Notes: generated from the sequence alone by a model not told the origin. Positions 23,170 to 35,477 are shown, counted from the stretch's first letter. The stretch is DNA of 64,000 nt from Aegilops tauschii subsp. strangulata (GCF_002575655.3 NC_053039.3:220429622-220493621), one strand, 5' to 3'. A program made the numbers and translations.

Positions 23170-23630
23170 GACTGGTAAATGGTGTTCAGTCGGGGGTACT
23201 TCTTGCTAAAATTAATGCTTGTACGAGAAAACTTTCGAGTACATAAGATGCAGCACAGACAATCTGAACTTTGCTTGTAGGTTTATCCCAAATAGTGGCC
23301 TCGTGCCGAGGGAGGTTTGAGCAACTTGGCCACTACTTTCATCCAACTAGTTTACTGGCTCATCTTGGTCCTATAGCTCACCAAAATTCTACATTACAGA
23401 CTAGTAAATGGTGTTCAGTCGGAGGTACTTCCTGCTAGAATTAATGCTTGTACGAGTAAACTTTCGAGTACATAAGAGGCAGCATAGACAATCTGAACTT
23501 TGCTTGTAGGTTTATCCTCAAATAGTGGCCTCGTGCCGAGGGAGGTTTGAGCAACTTGGCCACTACTGTCATCCAACTAGTTTACTGGCTCATCTTGGTC
23601 CTGTAGCTCGCCAAAATTTTACATTGCAGA
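23170..23630. repeat. 229-bp tandem duplication
   Basis: Two direct copies, 23170-23398 and 23399 onward, differ at only a few positions (for example TCGGGGGTAC and TCGGAGGTAC). A more diverged third piece lies at 23930-24060. The words GTGCAGTT(C)CA(C/G)C and GAGCATCCCTG recur near 23680, 24370 and 25040. Confidence 0.8.
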
Positions 23631-25435
23631 GGAGAAAGGAGGCGGTTGAGAAAATGAACCACCCAAATTTTTTGTGCAGTTCAGCTGAAATGGAGCATCC
23701 CTGGCGTGCAGACTGATTAAGTGCTAGATGAATATACGCGTTAGCCAACTTGTCTGGAATCTTTAGACTCCATGCCATACAGTTCGCTACCATATGTGCC
23801 AATAACCAAAAGGCACAAGTTGGGACCAAAGACTGGACTGCGTTTTTCTGGACTATGCGCCAAGCAATATTTTTGGCGTTCACTCTCCTAATACTTGGAG
23901 TTTGACAATTTGTTGACGCCGGTTGATACCCGAATGAATATAGGCACTTCTTCTTGTCAACATTGATGCTTGTCTGAGTGAACTTTGGAGTACATAGCAG
24001 CAGCATAAGTACATGTCCATCTGATCTTTTTGTGCAGTTCTACTGAAATCACCCATGTAATGATTTGCCTGCGAGTTCAGGCTCCAAGTTAGTCCTTTAT
24101 GAAATCGGCAAACAGTAGCACAATACCAAATTACCAATACATATGACAAGCACAATACCAAATTACCAATACATATGACAAGCACAATAATCAGGATAAA
24201 GACCAGTACCAACCTGTGTGAGGTAGCATATCAATTACTATTTCCTTTCACTGGAAGCCGAGATAAGCCTAGCGACTGACAACAAAGGAAGAATGCAAGC
24301 CGAGATTAGCGACTAACAGGAAAGGAAGGAAGCTGTCGAGGCCATGAAGCACCCAAAGTTTTTGTGCAGTTCCACCAAAATTGAGCATCCCTGTTGGCAC
24401 ATATATTGAGAGAGTGAGATTACTGTAATAGTGGGACTAGTTGATGACACATACACTAACAAATAGAAGCACCCTCATTATCTTAATGGGTAAAGTTAGC
24501 ATTCCCTCCCTGCTCCACCACATGATTCACCTCCATAGACAAACATACACACGTACATGATTCAGCATAGGGTGCTACTAAAGATTTGTTTTACTCCGAC
24601 AGGAAAATTAGGCAGCAATAAATTAGTGGTACCTAAGTACTCCTAATTAATTTAGTGAGACAGCAGAAGTGGAAGGGCTCCCTTGAGGATTGTCTCACAT
24701 GTAAGGTAGTCGTTGCCGGAGCCCTTGAATGGCCTCGACTGAGGCCTCTGGCTTCAGCAAGATTGCCTTGGCACTGTTTACTCTTCTTCTTCCTCTTCAT
24801 GCTCTGTTTCTCATTCTGCTCACCAGTTGGTGAAACCAAGTACATGATTGGCCTTCTATTTCAGAATTGGTTTTGTCAGTGAGGGAGTACAAGTGTACTA
24901 GTAAAAAATAGCATTATTTTCTCATGGCAGTCGCAAAATAGAGATGAACACATGCATTAAATATCATTCTTACCTAAAGGAAGGCTATGGTGCCAATATG
25001 GATGATGAGGATTGGAACACAGATCTCCCTTTGTGCAGTTCCACCGAAATGAACCAACTGTTCCATTCTGACATTCCAGTTAAACAGCACAAAAGTCACT
25101 TCTTTTAAGAAGAGTTTTGTGCAGTGCACCAAAAGGTCATAACAACAACCAGGTGAAATGGATATCCCTGTTTGCACAAAAAGCTACAGAGGAAACAGTC
25201 AGAGTCTCAAACAATTACAGGCAAAAACATTTGGCTAAACTTGTCATGGCTTATAACAGTGGCATGGCTTCATTTTTACTAGGAGCATTAGATTAAGAAC
25301 ATCTAAATATTTGGTATAAGGGCATGGGACAGTGGGTGCACCAGCAGTCCAGCACCATGTACCTAAACAGGGGCAGAAAGTGGTGATTCATAGTTTGTTG
25401 CCCCGAGAAACAAACATCCAAGAAACATATCTGGG
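23631..25435. other. CACTA interior, repeat-rich, no gene identified
   Basis: Diverged repeats containing TTTTTGTGCAGTT and GAGCATCCCTG are spread through it. A perfect 32-bp tandem duplication is at 24121-24152/24153-24184. Small ORFs at 24633-24882 on both strands show no domain. Confidence 0.5.
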
Positions 25436-26190
25436 TTGGTCCCATTTTTGTTCACTCTAGCCACCTACTCCTATGTGTGGATAGCAAATCTAGTCCTGGT
25501 CATACCACTGTGTATAGTGTTACCCCTATATTTCCCTTTTCGACCAAGAGACCAGTTGGATGACCAGCCTGTACTACTTTCACCCCCGTTCCTTCCTGTT
25601 TGTACCAAGTCTGATGTACTACATACTAAATTCCCCCACCCCCACTTTATTTCTTGTTTGAACCAAGTACAAGATTTGACTCCATGAAGTAGCTTTACCT
25701 CTAACAATAGAAAAAAAATAGGTGACGTTGGACCATCCGATCGAGAGGGGCTGAGAGGTAGAAAATGATGCACATGCAGCGACGTAGCGAGCTGGGGAAG
25801 TAGAGCTAAGGCGGTTTCGAAGGAAGATATACCTGAAGGTCGTCGGGATGTGGATAGGTGGGCGGCGGGAGGCCGCATCCGCCCACACTAGGGCAACGAC
25901 GAAGGGATCTGAGGACCTCCCGCGTCGGTGCTCGGCCAGAGATAACGGTGCGGCCGGCAGTGGGTCTCCTCCCTCGCTGTCGACGACGGCCAAAACGTTG
26001 CCCCTCCTCCCCTTCACCGGCGGAGGGGGATACGTCTGGATCTGTAACCAGCGGTGAGGATAGAAAGACAGTGTTTTTTGAAGGGAGAAAGACAATGTTA
26101 CCACCCCTATCTTGTTTAGATCTGGAGAGGATGAGATTGTGTGAATAGAGCAACCCTGGAAAGCAAGCGCGGAGGCTCCGGCCTATATAT
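25436..26190 (-). promoter_or_regulatory. Possible minus-strand promoter and 5' exon
   Basis: A TATATATAGG box on the minus strand lies near 26178-26188. Downstream on that strand is GC-rich sequence (about 25840-26060) that ends at a donor-like site (TTCAG, then GTATATC) near 25838. No coding domain follows. It may be the 5' leader of a lost or captured gene. Weak evidence. Confidence 0.3.
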
Positions 26191-26478
26191 ACGTAGTGGG
26201 GTAGTTTTCCTTTTTCACTCCATCAAAACAATCATTTAAAATTGTCTACTACGTGCCATGTCGCCGTTTTTTAGTTGTTGATTGTTTTTTGAGATAGCTA
26301 CCCGCTTGTTCCAAGTGGTGTTACGGTGTGCCAGGTCGCACTTTGTATTGTTCAAGTCCGGTACAAGTCCCTCCATTAAATGAACAACCACCCCCTCGTA
26401 AAAATTGTGAATAAGCCCACGGCTAAAATTATCGGAAACATGGGTTGCCCCAACATGCATTATTATTTATATTTTCTA

Positions 26479-26511
26479 CTCCCTCCGTTCCTAAATATAA
26501 GTCTTTTTTAT
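26479..26511. mobile_element. Stowaway MITE end (fragment)
   Basis: CTCCCTCCGTTCCTAAATAT preceded by TA is the classic terminal repeat of Triticeae Stowaway MITEs. The matching right end is not found nearby. Confidence 0.65.
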
Positions 26512-26833
26512 TAGCAACACCTAAGACAAGAATTTTTTTATTAGCAGTGAACCCCACATGTCATAGACACAAAAAGTGTGGCAAGATTCCCTTAGGCAAG
26601 CCAAAGCGTGTCTAACAATTTGAGCAACTCAAGTTAGGCAAGTGTGGCAAGTGTGGGAAAAATAATGTGGCAACATAAGACAAACATAGTCGCAATCCAA
26701 ACAGCCCCGTAATTTTTTGTGACATGCATGAAAATTTGGTTAGTTAAATTTATAGTCAAAATTTGGCAAGGTGCATCAAATCAACACATGCAAGTATCAA
26801 AAGGGAAGTCATGGCATGCATGCATGCATTGTA

Positions 26834-26962
26834 CTCCCTCCGTTTCCAAATATAAGTCTTTTTAGAGATTGCAACAAGTGACTACATACGAAGCAAAATA
26901 TGTCTACATACATCCGTATGTAGTAGTCCATTTGAAATGTGTAAAAACACTTATATCGAGTG
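26834..26962. mobile_element. Stowaway MITE, right end incomplete
   Basis: It begins CTCCCTCCGTTTCCAAATAT after TA and continues AAGTCTTTTTAGAGATT, then the usual inverted core (CATACATCCGTATGTAGT). It fades at ACACTTATATC without the final GGAGGGAG. Confidence 0.7.
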
Positions 26963-27079
26963 CAGTGCTTTGATGTGTCGCGTCAACTCGTACAAGACTG
27001 AGAAGTTTGATTACTACAACACCCTCTCCCTCGCGGACTGAGCTCCGGGGCCTTAATTGCACCTGCCTTTGGCTGCATG

Positions 27080-27303
27080 ACAGGTGGGCCAACCACCTGT
27101 TAGGCCCACCTGTCATAGACGCAAAGGCAGGAGCAGTAAGTCAATGAAGCTACGTCCCTCCCTCGCGCATGAGCGTGGTGGCTGGCAGGACTAGTAGGAG
27201 CTTTCCCTACATGCTTCTTGACAGCGGCGAACTTGCGGATGGAGTTGACCATCATGTCGTCCATGCGAGAGGCGAAGCCGGCGTCGGCGAGGGCTACGAT
27301 CAA
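27080..27303 (-). pseudogene. Possible captured gene fragment
   Basis: A minus-strand frame at 27303-27100 begins M-I-V-A-L-A-D-A-G-F-A-S-R-M-D-D-M-M-V-N. Its composition is protein-like, unlike the surrounding sequence, but I do not recognise the family. At its lower end is a palindrome (GACAGGTGGGCC ... GGCCCACCTGTC, about 27079-27118) which the frame reads through. It could be a transduplicated exon; confidence is low. Confidence 0.3.
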
Positions 27304-27613
27304 ATGTACTATTATTTGGAATCAACATCAAGTGTATTCAAAAAATAGAATTCGAGTTCATGTAGTACACATAGTTCATAACTATCTCTATAGTAATCAT
27401 GTGGTGTGTTATTAAGGTAATACACGAATAATGGTTGAAGTTGGCAACAATCATGATTGTAGATTCTTATTGAAATAGAGAAACGAATTCAAATTCAGTT
27501 CGAATTGCAGCGGTAGTATAGACATTTGGAATGCACTAAAATGTTGGTATGAGTAGGTTACATGCATTATACAGCAAGCGAACAATTTTAATTGGACATA
27601 ACATGGATTCATA

Positions 27614-27849
27614 CTCCCTCCTTCCATCTATATAGGGCGTAATGCGTTTTTTAAGACCGTCTTTGACTATTGACAAGATTAATAGTACATGACATGCACA
27701 ATGTGAAAATTATATCATTGAAAGAACCTTCACAGACGAATTTAACGGTGTGCTTTGTGTAAGTTGCATGTCATATATTATTTCTCTAATATTTGGTCAA
27801 AGTTAGCATCGAAAAATGCATTAGGCCCTATATAGATGGAAGGAGGGAG
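27614..27849. mobile_element. Complete Stowaway (Tc1/mariner) MITE, 236 bp
   Basis: The left end is CTCCCTCCTTCCATCTATAT and the right end is its complement, ATATAGATGGAAGGAGGGAG. The TA target duplication is at 27612-27613 and 27850-27851. It is non-coding. Confidence 0.93.
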
Positions 27850-27851
27850 TA

Positions 27852-28380
27852 TCTTTGAATAGCATTTTTATAGTAAAACGGGGCAAGACTCTCTCTTTGT
27901 GTGGTGTGAATAGTTTTATTTTTTCGTTTTCTTTTTGGTTGAGGGAAGTGCGAATTGATTTGGTACGTACAAGTACAATATTACACGTTAGGCTTGTCCC
28001 TAAAATTCAACCCGCGCCTTGTTATATCCCGAAAATTCAGATATCGTGCTCCCAAAACTGGCGCCTTCACAACCCGTGCCTTGCTATCCTGAAATTACAA
28101 CGCGCGCGAAAACTCCCTCCAGCTGCCAAATCCCGACACGTGAAATCCCCCTTCTAACCCTGAGCCGAAAGGGCCACTAGTTCAAATCGATGGGGGGTAC
28201 TTTTGTAACACGCCCTACATTTTGGACAAGCGCGTCCCTAAGTCATGGTTCACCCCCTCCCATCGCCTCCTTTTTGCCATTCGAAATCCCAGGCCGCCAT
28301 AACCTCTCCGCTCCAGCCGTGAAACCCCACCCTCCTCCGTCCGCCACCTCACCGCTGCCCAGCCGGAGCCTCTTCCCCGA
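27852..28380. other. Spacer upstream of the CACTA gene
   Basis: No gene. It becomes GC-rich and CpG-rich from about 28020, as expected for a leader or promoter region of the + strand gene. No clear TATA box. Confidence 0.4.
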
Positions 28381-30380
28381 TGATGTCGTCCACCGCAACA
28401 GCTCGACATCCCTCGTCCACCTCCCCGGATGAGGATCCGTCGTCCATCTCATCGTCCCGCCAGTTCAGACGCCCCGTCCTCCACCTCCAAGGAGCTGCTC
28501 CGACAATCGCCTTGTCTATCGCGGCTGCTCCATCCCCACAGTGCCGCCTTAACCTGCTCCACCGGAACCGCATCATCCTCACCGACTCCCCGGACGAAGC
28601 CGAGGCCTACCCGGCGCCACCAAAGAGGTTGTACACTCATCGCACCGCACCTTCTCCTTAGCTCGACCTCCCGACGCCGACGGTGCTACATCCCGCACCC
28701 CCATGGAGCGGCTACCTTGAAGCCAGCGCCGCGGGCGACATCTCCATGGCGGCTCTCCCCCAGTGCGAGGCCCCTTCGGCGGCGGCGTCCATACCATCCG
28801 GATCTGCTGCTGCTCCGGCTCTTGCTCGCTCGCGCTGCTGCTGCTGCTCCGGCTCTCGCTCGATCGCTCGCTCGCCCAGCTGCTGCTGCTCCGGCTCTCG
28901 CTCGCTCGCGCTGCTGCTGCTGCTCTCCCCCTCGCTCGTGCTGCTGCCCTGCTCCAATTTAGCTACACTTCAGTCGACTGAATCGACTTTTGGGTCAGTC
29001 AATTTTCAGGGGGGGGGGGGGCTCGCCGGAGTTAAGGAAGAACCACCTGCAGCGGGGACGGGGGCTCGCCGGAGAGGTACCCCACTATCTATCTTAGGGT
29101 TCAGGGTGTGGGGCGGGGGGCCTATTGGGCCAGCCGGGGCGGCGGTGGGGAGTTGTTTCGGGGCGGCGAGGCGGCGCTGGGGCCAGCGGCGAGGCTGGTG
29201 GTGGCTGGCGGCTCAGGGAGGTGCAGGTTGAAGATGAACTGCAGGCCCTCCCTAATCTACATGTCAAGTGCCTCTCTGCTACCATTGCGTTCAGTTTCGA
29301 CAGTAACATTCAGATTTTCCACAGTAAATTTCAGTTTCGACAGTTAAGTTCAGAGTCAACAGTTTTTACCTCATCTGTTGCAGTCAGGTTGTTTTTGGTG
29401 ATGTAAATTTTACATCTATTTTACATCATCTATTGGAGATGCTATTAGAATCCCACTTGAGATTGACGATGTCTGTCTTGTGCTGCTTCAGCCTTGACGT
29501 CTTACGGCTCACCGGAGCTCCTCCAATGACAGAATGATCCATCACAACAGAGCAGTGCCCTGGACACCGTCTACAGATTCCTCAGATCTTCCTCCACACC
29601 TTCGACAGCCACCTCTGCCTCAACTGCTTCAGCGACCAACCCAACGATGCTGAGGTCGACACGGGTACGGCAAAGAGGTTGTACACTTGTTGCATCACTT
29701 ATTACTATACATTCATGTTGATCCATTAGGGCTATTTTGGTTCAACGGAAAAACATAGCAATAGGGAATTTTCCAATGGCACTCTACTATTCAATTATTC
29801 ATGCATTTTGTTGAAAGGAATGAAGCAAAACATCCACCTAGACCTACTTTTCAAAATCCTATGCATGAAAACAAGACCACGTGCATTAGTGGCAGAATAA
29901 CATTCTAACTGTACACGCTTTCGTATGGTTTCACTTTATTTTGGCCATGTTTCTTAGCATTCCTCTGCTCTTCCAATTCCTGTAAACCAAACACCCAAGT
30001 TGACAGAAATCCTGTGTTTACAAATGCTCTGTTTACCATGTGCATTCCTATCCTATTCCGGTGTTTTTCCTATCCCTGCATTTTTAGAATCATGCAAGCC
30101 AAATGAGCCCTTACAGAATTACTTCACTTACATGTAGGTGTCGAAGGGAACTTTGTGTGGTTTGTCCTGCTCCTGTCGCAACGTCGTCCACCTCAACTGA
30201 GCTGCTCCATCGACAGAAACATCCACCAAACCAGACATCACGACTCCTGACTATCTTTCGCCGCCTCACATCTCCTTCCCTGCCGTCGGCACCCACCGCA
30301 ACGGCATCACCATCATCGACTCAGCAGATGATCCTGAGGAGTACACGGGTCCACAAGAGAGGTCGCACTCTTTTGTTTCT
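28381..30380 (+). other. Three diverged copies of a 5' exon-like unit
   Basis: Units end near 28627, 29680 and 30360. Copies 1 and 3 encode R-N-R-I-I-L-T-D-S-P-D-E-A-E-A-Y and H-R-N-G-I-T-I-I-D-S-A-D-D-P-E-E-Y. All end with an AAGAG(AG)GT(T/C) splice-like boundary. Copy 2 is the most decayed. Between them is intron-like AT-rich sequence, a Ser/Arg/Cys-coding run (28800-28945, CTGCTGCTGCTCCGGCTC repeats) and a run of 13 G at 29009-29021. They look like tandemly duplicated first exons of the gene downstream. Confidence 0.45.
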
Positions 30381-30742
30381 GCTTATGTTATGCATTGCTT
30401 AAAATTACCTGCTACTTTATCGTCCTGTTCACCTCTTGGACTCCAAGTCAGGTCCAAATTAATGTTCAAACTTTAGTTCTAAATTATTTGTGGGGCACAT
30501 ATCGAGGAAGCAATGAATAGCATCTCTATCTAATATCTGGTTCACCTAGGGTATGTCTATGTTGTTCATCTTGGGTGGGAAACAAATAGTAAAGCAATCA
30601 TCATCTGTCTTTTTATTAAATTAAAGCAATCATCAGCCTGCTATCATTATTTTTGGATCCATCCACTGGTTGTTACCATCACTCTAAATTTCTGCATGCT
30701 CTCCTTACATAATCTCACCATATTTTTTCGTATGCATGTCAG

Positions 30743-33700
30743 ATATTGTACACAGTCATGCTGAACATGTAGAGAAAAAGAGAAGAGTTTTGCACGGCAA
30801 TGCAATGCCATGCAGACATCGCTCCATGGTGGGTTCAATGGCAAACCCTCCCCACCCCTCTCCAGATTGTAATCCAGAGGAAGATATCTGCTCTGAGGCG
30901 GATTCAGACGCCGCTGACCACTCCTATTTACCGCCAAGATGTTTGCTCTACCTTGGCATGATGATGTTAGTCATATCATGCATATGTTGCCTTGCAGTGC
31001 CTACTTTTGACATCATATATGTCATCTGCTTAGTTTAGACATGTTCTGTAATGCCACCTGTTTAGTTTCAATATCATATATGGGAATTATGCAGTCTCAT
31101 GTCTTTTAGCCAGCCATAATATACGTGAAATGTGCAATGCCATCCTGTTTAACCAGGCATCATATATTTGAATGATATCTTGCCCATCCTTTTCTTCATT
31201 ACATTTCCATTTGTCGACAATGTTTGTACATTAAACTACTCTTCCTGTGAATTAGCCATTTGGGTGGGAGATTAAAAAAATCTGGAGTGAAAACGAGGCC
31301 TTTAGAGCAGACAGTGCTACCTGTCGAAGCAGATCTCTTGTTGGGTCCCGATAGCTCCTCAGAGATGGATTCAGAGACAGATTACCAGTCCTATTCCCCC
31401 ACCGAGGTGTATGCTCTAACTTGGCACGGTTATACTGCTCATATCATGCATATGGTGTCTTGCATTGCATAGTTTAGACATCATATACACAATATTCAAC
31501 ACCATGTTCTTAGTTCAGACATCATATCTAATGCCCTCTGTTTAGCATATAAATCACATATGTGAATTAAATAAAGCGACCCTGATTACTTAGATAACAT
31601 GTAGGTGAATTATGTCATGCGATCTTATTTAGTTATTCATCATATCTTTGAATTATGTTATCCTATGCTATCCAGTTTAGATAGACATCATATATGTGAA
31701 ATTATGTCATGCTATCCGTTTTAGTTAAACAATATACATGTCAACTATTTCATGCCCTCTTTTTTCCACACTATCTATTGCATCTGTCTCTCATACAATG
31801 TCTGTACATTCAACTATGTTTCCTGTTTATCAGCCATTTGAATTGGAGCGGGTGATGCCAGCATCTAGCGGACTAAAAACACGGTCTTCAAATAAAACAG
31901 TGCTACCTCTTGGTGGAGAGAGCACCCCGGTTGTACATGCACGAGAACCAGCCCTACCACACATAACCCAAACTCTCACAGATTGTACCCCTACTGCGAT
32001 GGACAGAGAACCAGCTTCACCCAATCTAACCCCAACCCCAGCAGATAGTAACCCAGTTCCTGTTGACACAGCACCATCTCCACCACAGAGCTCCCAAACA
32101 AGAGCAGTTAGTAAGGCAGCTCCAGTGCCCAAAGGGCCAGTACTACCACGACGAACCCCAACTCCACCAGTTAGTACGCCTATTCCTGTGGAGGAAGCAC
32201 AACCAGCTAGTCGTAGTTTAGCATCTATCGCATTTGATGTTGTTAAATCGTATGTGCGTATCTTCCCATCTTGGAAATATTATACTGAAGATGAAGGAAA
32301 ATGCCAGTTGCAAGTGTTTGTCCAGGAGTTATGTGTAAGTAATGTTATTCATGGCAATTACTTTGCTTTGTCCCACACATCCTACCTCCATGATGGTTAT
32401 AATACAACAAATTTTCCCATTTTTCTCTATAGAGAAGGACCGATTTGGAAACTCGGGATGAGGTAACCTGTGCTAATACCTCTGCTATCTTCAAGAATGC
32501 TTGGTGGCAGTATCGGAATTACCTAAAGAAAACATACTTCATCGGCAAAGAAACTCATCAAATTCCCTTACGTTCTCCTGAGACACATTTACTGGACGAT
32601 GACTGGGAACGCCTTGTTCTGTACTGGTCCCGAACCAAGAATGTGGTAAGGTCTATGAGCTCATTTTCTATTTTTACGTACTATATTCTTGCGTCTTACT
32701 GTACTCTGTTCATGCAGAACAAGTGCCTAAACCTGAAGAACAACTGCTCTAATTTAAGATTCCATTGCTATCATAGTTCAAAAAAGCGCTAGGCTTTAAT
32801 TGTGCGTTTTGCCACCGCCTTGCGCTTTACTGACCAAAGCGCATGCTTATGCGCAGTTATGCACAGATTAAGCGTAGTTATGCGCAATGCGTTTCGCCAA
32901 TGCCTAGAGCCTAGGCGCGCCTTTTTTAACTATGATTGCTATCGTGCATACTGCTTTGCTCTTGTATCACTGTATTTACTCATACAAACTTATTTTTAAA
33001 TTGAAGGATCCAATCGAAACTCCAATGGCACAGCAGGTATGTTCACGCATGTTTCTTTAACAGGCTTGCTCTTATCGATAGCTCTGTTGATTTCAATTTC
33101 AATTGTGTATACAGTTGACTTCTCATATCATGCACATTACTAGCATCACAACAGAGCCAATAGTGTTGTTGTAAATGTAGACCCGTGGTACCCATCTGAA
33201 ATATTGTTGTGCCGTGTAGTTTCCCACGCTTTGTATTCTTTCACTACTGCTTTGTCTTGAACTGATATGATTTGAACCATGTCTCTATTTTGAATTGGCA
33301 AGACAATGCAGTGACCATAGGACATAGATATATGTTTGTTTGATGCTTTTATTATGTACTAGTACTTGGCAATAGAAGACTTGGTAGTTTAATCCTGTCC
33401 ACCTTACTAATGAACTGGTTCACCGAAATGAGTTTCATATACTAGTACATGCTAAACCTGTTATGTGTCTGCTTGCTTCTTCTTTTAGAATGCTAACAGA
33501 ATATTGGGGAAGAGTGCCTTATTAAGCAATGGTAAAGGAAGTAATGCAGATAAGGTTCAGGATAGTGACACATCCTTGTTGGTCTCCAACAAAGCTGATA
33601 AAACAGCTAAGGAAGACTATCTCGAAGACTGTGAGACAACCCCAAAGTCCTGTCTTGGTTTAGTGTTCGAGTTACTAACCACTACCGCTTGCACAAGCTA

Positions 33701-33941
33701 TTCAAACTCACTGTCTGAATCAGTTCGGTTTCTTGAGTCTCAACTACAAGCTGAAAGACATCGATCAGCTGTGCTGCGACAAGAAGCGGAAGGAATGCGG
33801 AAGTCCCTGGAGCATTCAGATGCATACTTTCTGGTGCAACAGCAAGCGTTGGAGGATTTTAGCGCCAAACATGACAAAGCTAATAAGCTTGCTAAGCTTA
33901 TTGCTAGCATGGTGGATACCACGTTTCTTGAGCTCTTCTGA
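30743..33941 (+). CDS. ORF1/Transposase_24-like gene of the CACTA element (multi-exon)
   Basis: Exons I can support: 30743 to about 30948; 31256-31406; 31834-32334; 32433-32645; 32718 to about 32756; 33007-33036; 33489-33941 (TGA). The 31834 and 32433 exons join in phase 0 with GTAAGT and TATAG. The 31834 exon encodes a Thr/Pro-rich linker then S-Y-V-R-I-F-P-S-W-K-Y-Y. The 32433 exon (WWQYRNYLKKTYF, then DDDWERLVLYWSRTKN) resembles the Transposase_24 (Ptta/En/Spm) region. The last exon is a coiled coil (residues from E-S-V-R-F-L-E-S-Q-L). The 30743, 31256 and 31834 exons are related, so the N-terminus grew by exon duplication. The donor of the first is AT where the second has GT, and the 32718 exon also lacks a GT, so this copy is probably not spliced correctly. 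In CACTA elements such proteins help bind ends; that role is inferred. Confidence 0.6.
32772..32934. mobile_element. 163-bp hAT-type MITE inside the CACTA gene
   Basis: Ends CATAGTTCAAAAAAGCGC and, inverted, CATAGTTAAAAAAGGCGC. The 8-bp TSD ATTGCTAT is at 32764-32771 and 32935-32942, which is the hAT length. It sits in what should be the intron after the NKCLNLKNNCSNLR exon. Confidence 0.88.
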
Positions 33942-34261
33942 AGTTGTTTCAGTTATGCTCTTGTTTTGCTGCCGCGTTTATTTGCACCGGTGGCCAATTT
34001 TGACGGCCAGTGTATGTAATATGCTGCTTTGTTCCCTATATTTGCACTGGTGGCGAACTTTGATGCCAAGTGGATGTAATATGTGTAATAGCAGTAATAG
34101 GCTAGCGTTAATTGCTTGCTTATTTATTTCCTTATTGTCTTGTTTAGTTGTTTGCTTGTAGTCAATGCAGTTCTTTTTCTGTGTTTTTCTAGTGGCCACA
34201 ATAACCTATTTTTGGAAACTAAGCCAAAATAGTCATGGCAACACACGGACTGTTGTAACCA
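33942..34261. other. 3' flank of the CACTA gene
   Basis: A 54-bp imperfect tandem duplication (TTTGCACCGGTGGCCAATTTTG and TTTGCACTGGTGGCGAACTTTG, each ending GTAATATG) lies at about 33976-34085. It otherwise holds no gene; AATAA-type signals are possible in the 34110-34170 stretch. Confidence 0.5.
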
Positions 34262-35000
34262 TGGGCCTCCTGCTGGCCATATGATCCATGGGCCTTCTAT
34301 GGGCCGTAGGATCCATTGGCCTTCTATACGGGCCGTAGGATCCATGGGCCTTCTACGGGCCGTACGATCCATGGGCCTTTTACGGCCCGTAGGATCCATG
34401 GGCCTTCTACGGGGCGTATCATCATTTCGCCAATCTTGGGCCGTACTATTCATGGACAATAACGGGCCATTAATAGGCCGTATTTGATAACTCTATGAAA
34501 ACAGCCCAACGGGTTTTTTCGGCATGAAAACGGCCCAACGTATTAACGGGCCACAAACGGGCCGACTGTAACCACGGGCTGAATTTGGCCCACAAGTAGA
34601 AAAATGACAGTAACGGGCCGTAAGTAACCGAATGCTGGAAATGAGCCCAAGAATAAATGGGCCTTGAGAAGGCCAAAAGGTAACATGGGCTGGAAACAGC
34701 CCAACGGAATAATGGGCTGTTAATGGGTATAAAGTGATACACTGTTCATTACGGGCCAGTTTTACTATGGGCCGTTAAAGGGCCGAGGGTTACTAAGGGC
34801 CTCATATGGGCCGAAAGACGTCATGGGCCATACATGGGCCGGAAGTTAAAACGGGCTGGAATTATATTGGACGGCCAAGATGAACTGGGCCTAATTCGGA
34901 TAGGCCGTAAACGGGTCCTGGGATAGCGGGCTGTAAATGGGCTATATGCAAACATGCCGTTAACAGGCTTGCCGTGGGCCGGCCCGCCACCTTTTGACCA
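34262..35000. repeat. Right subterminal repeats of the CACTA element
   Basis: Between 34262 and 34430 a unit of about 31 bp (GGGCCGTAGGATCCATGGGC + CTTCTAC) occurs about six times. From there to 35000 the core CGGGCC or its complement recurs every 20-30 bp. These differ entirely from the left-end arrays. Confidence 0.8.
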
Positions 35001-35446
35001 AGTCAAACGAGCCGGCCTTTTCACATGAATGGGCCTCTGTTGGGCCGTGCCACGTGTCGACGTATCATAGGCGCTTTGGGTCCAATGAGTGGATGACATC
35101 TGTCCCAACGGTGAGCCGACACGTGTTTCCTCCAGCCAATGATGATTTTACACGTGGAAAATCCCCATTGGTCGGGGCTGTTAATGGGTTATCGGATCCA
35201 AAAACGGACCCGATAGCTTAACGACGTTCCATTACGGTGGATGCCACGTGTCGGTCACCCTTGACGAAAGCACTTCTGTGACACGCGATTTATCGTCATG
35301 GAAGTGGACACTTCCGTGATGATAATTTTGGTAATGTCATGGAACACTTCTACGACAGCACAGGTATGACTATCTTGATTCTGTCATAAATTTGTCATGG
35401 ATGTACATGCATGACAGAAAACGTGACCTACTGTGACAAACACGTA
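35001..35446. other. Right subterminal unique region
   Basis: No gene. It contains ACACGTGT-type words and paired motifs such as TCATGGAAGTG and ATGACAGAAAACGTG that echo the left end. Confidence 0.5.
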
Positions 35447-35474
35447 TCATCACAGAAGTGTATTTTTTGTAGTG
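35447..35474 (-). repeat. Right terminal inverted repeat of the CACTA element
   Basis: Minus strand CACTACAAAAAATACACTTC and then TGTGATGA. The element ends at 35474 and is followed by TSD CTC. Confidence 0.9.
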
Positions 35475-35477
35475 CTC

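Larger units (their letters stand above)
18087..35474 (+). mobile_element. 17.4-kb CACTA (En/Spm-type) DNA transposon
   Basis: It begins CACTACAAAAAA and ends TTTTTTGTAGTG, flanked by a 3-bp TSD (CTC at 18084-18086 and 35475-35477). Both ends have subterminal repeat arrays, which bind transposase in this superfamily. The only recognisable gene is an ORF1/Transposase_24-like gene on the + strand (30743-33941). I found no DDE transposase (Transposase_21 type), so the element is probably non-autonomous or has lost it. It is inserted inside E's antisense ORF. Confidence 0.93.

Noticed and set aside
25619..26104. 161-codon minus-strand ORF near a TATA box
   Set aside because: It shows no domain, crosses a likely splice donor and has leader-like composition; I recorded only a possible promoter and leader.
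29009..29021. Run of 13 G as a G-quadruplex signal
   Set aside because: A single homopolymer next to low-complexity sequence; it may be a sequencing or assembly artefact.
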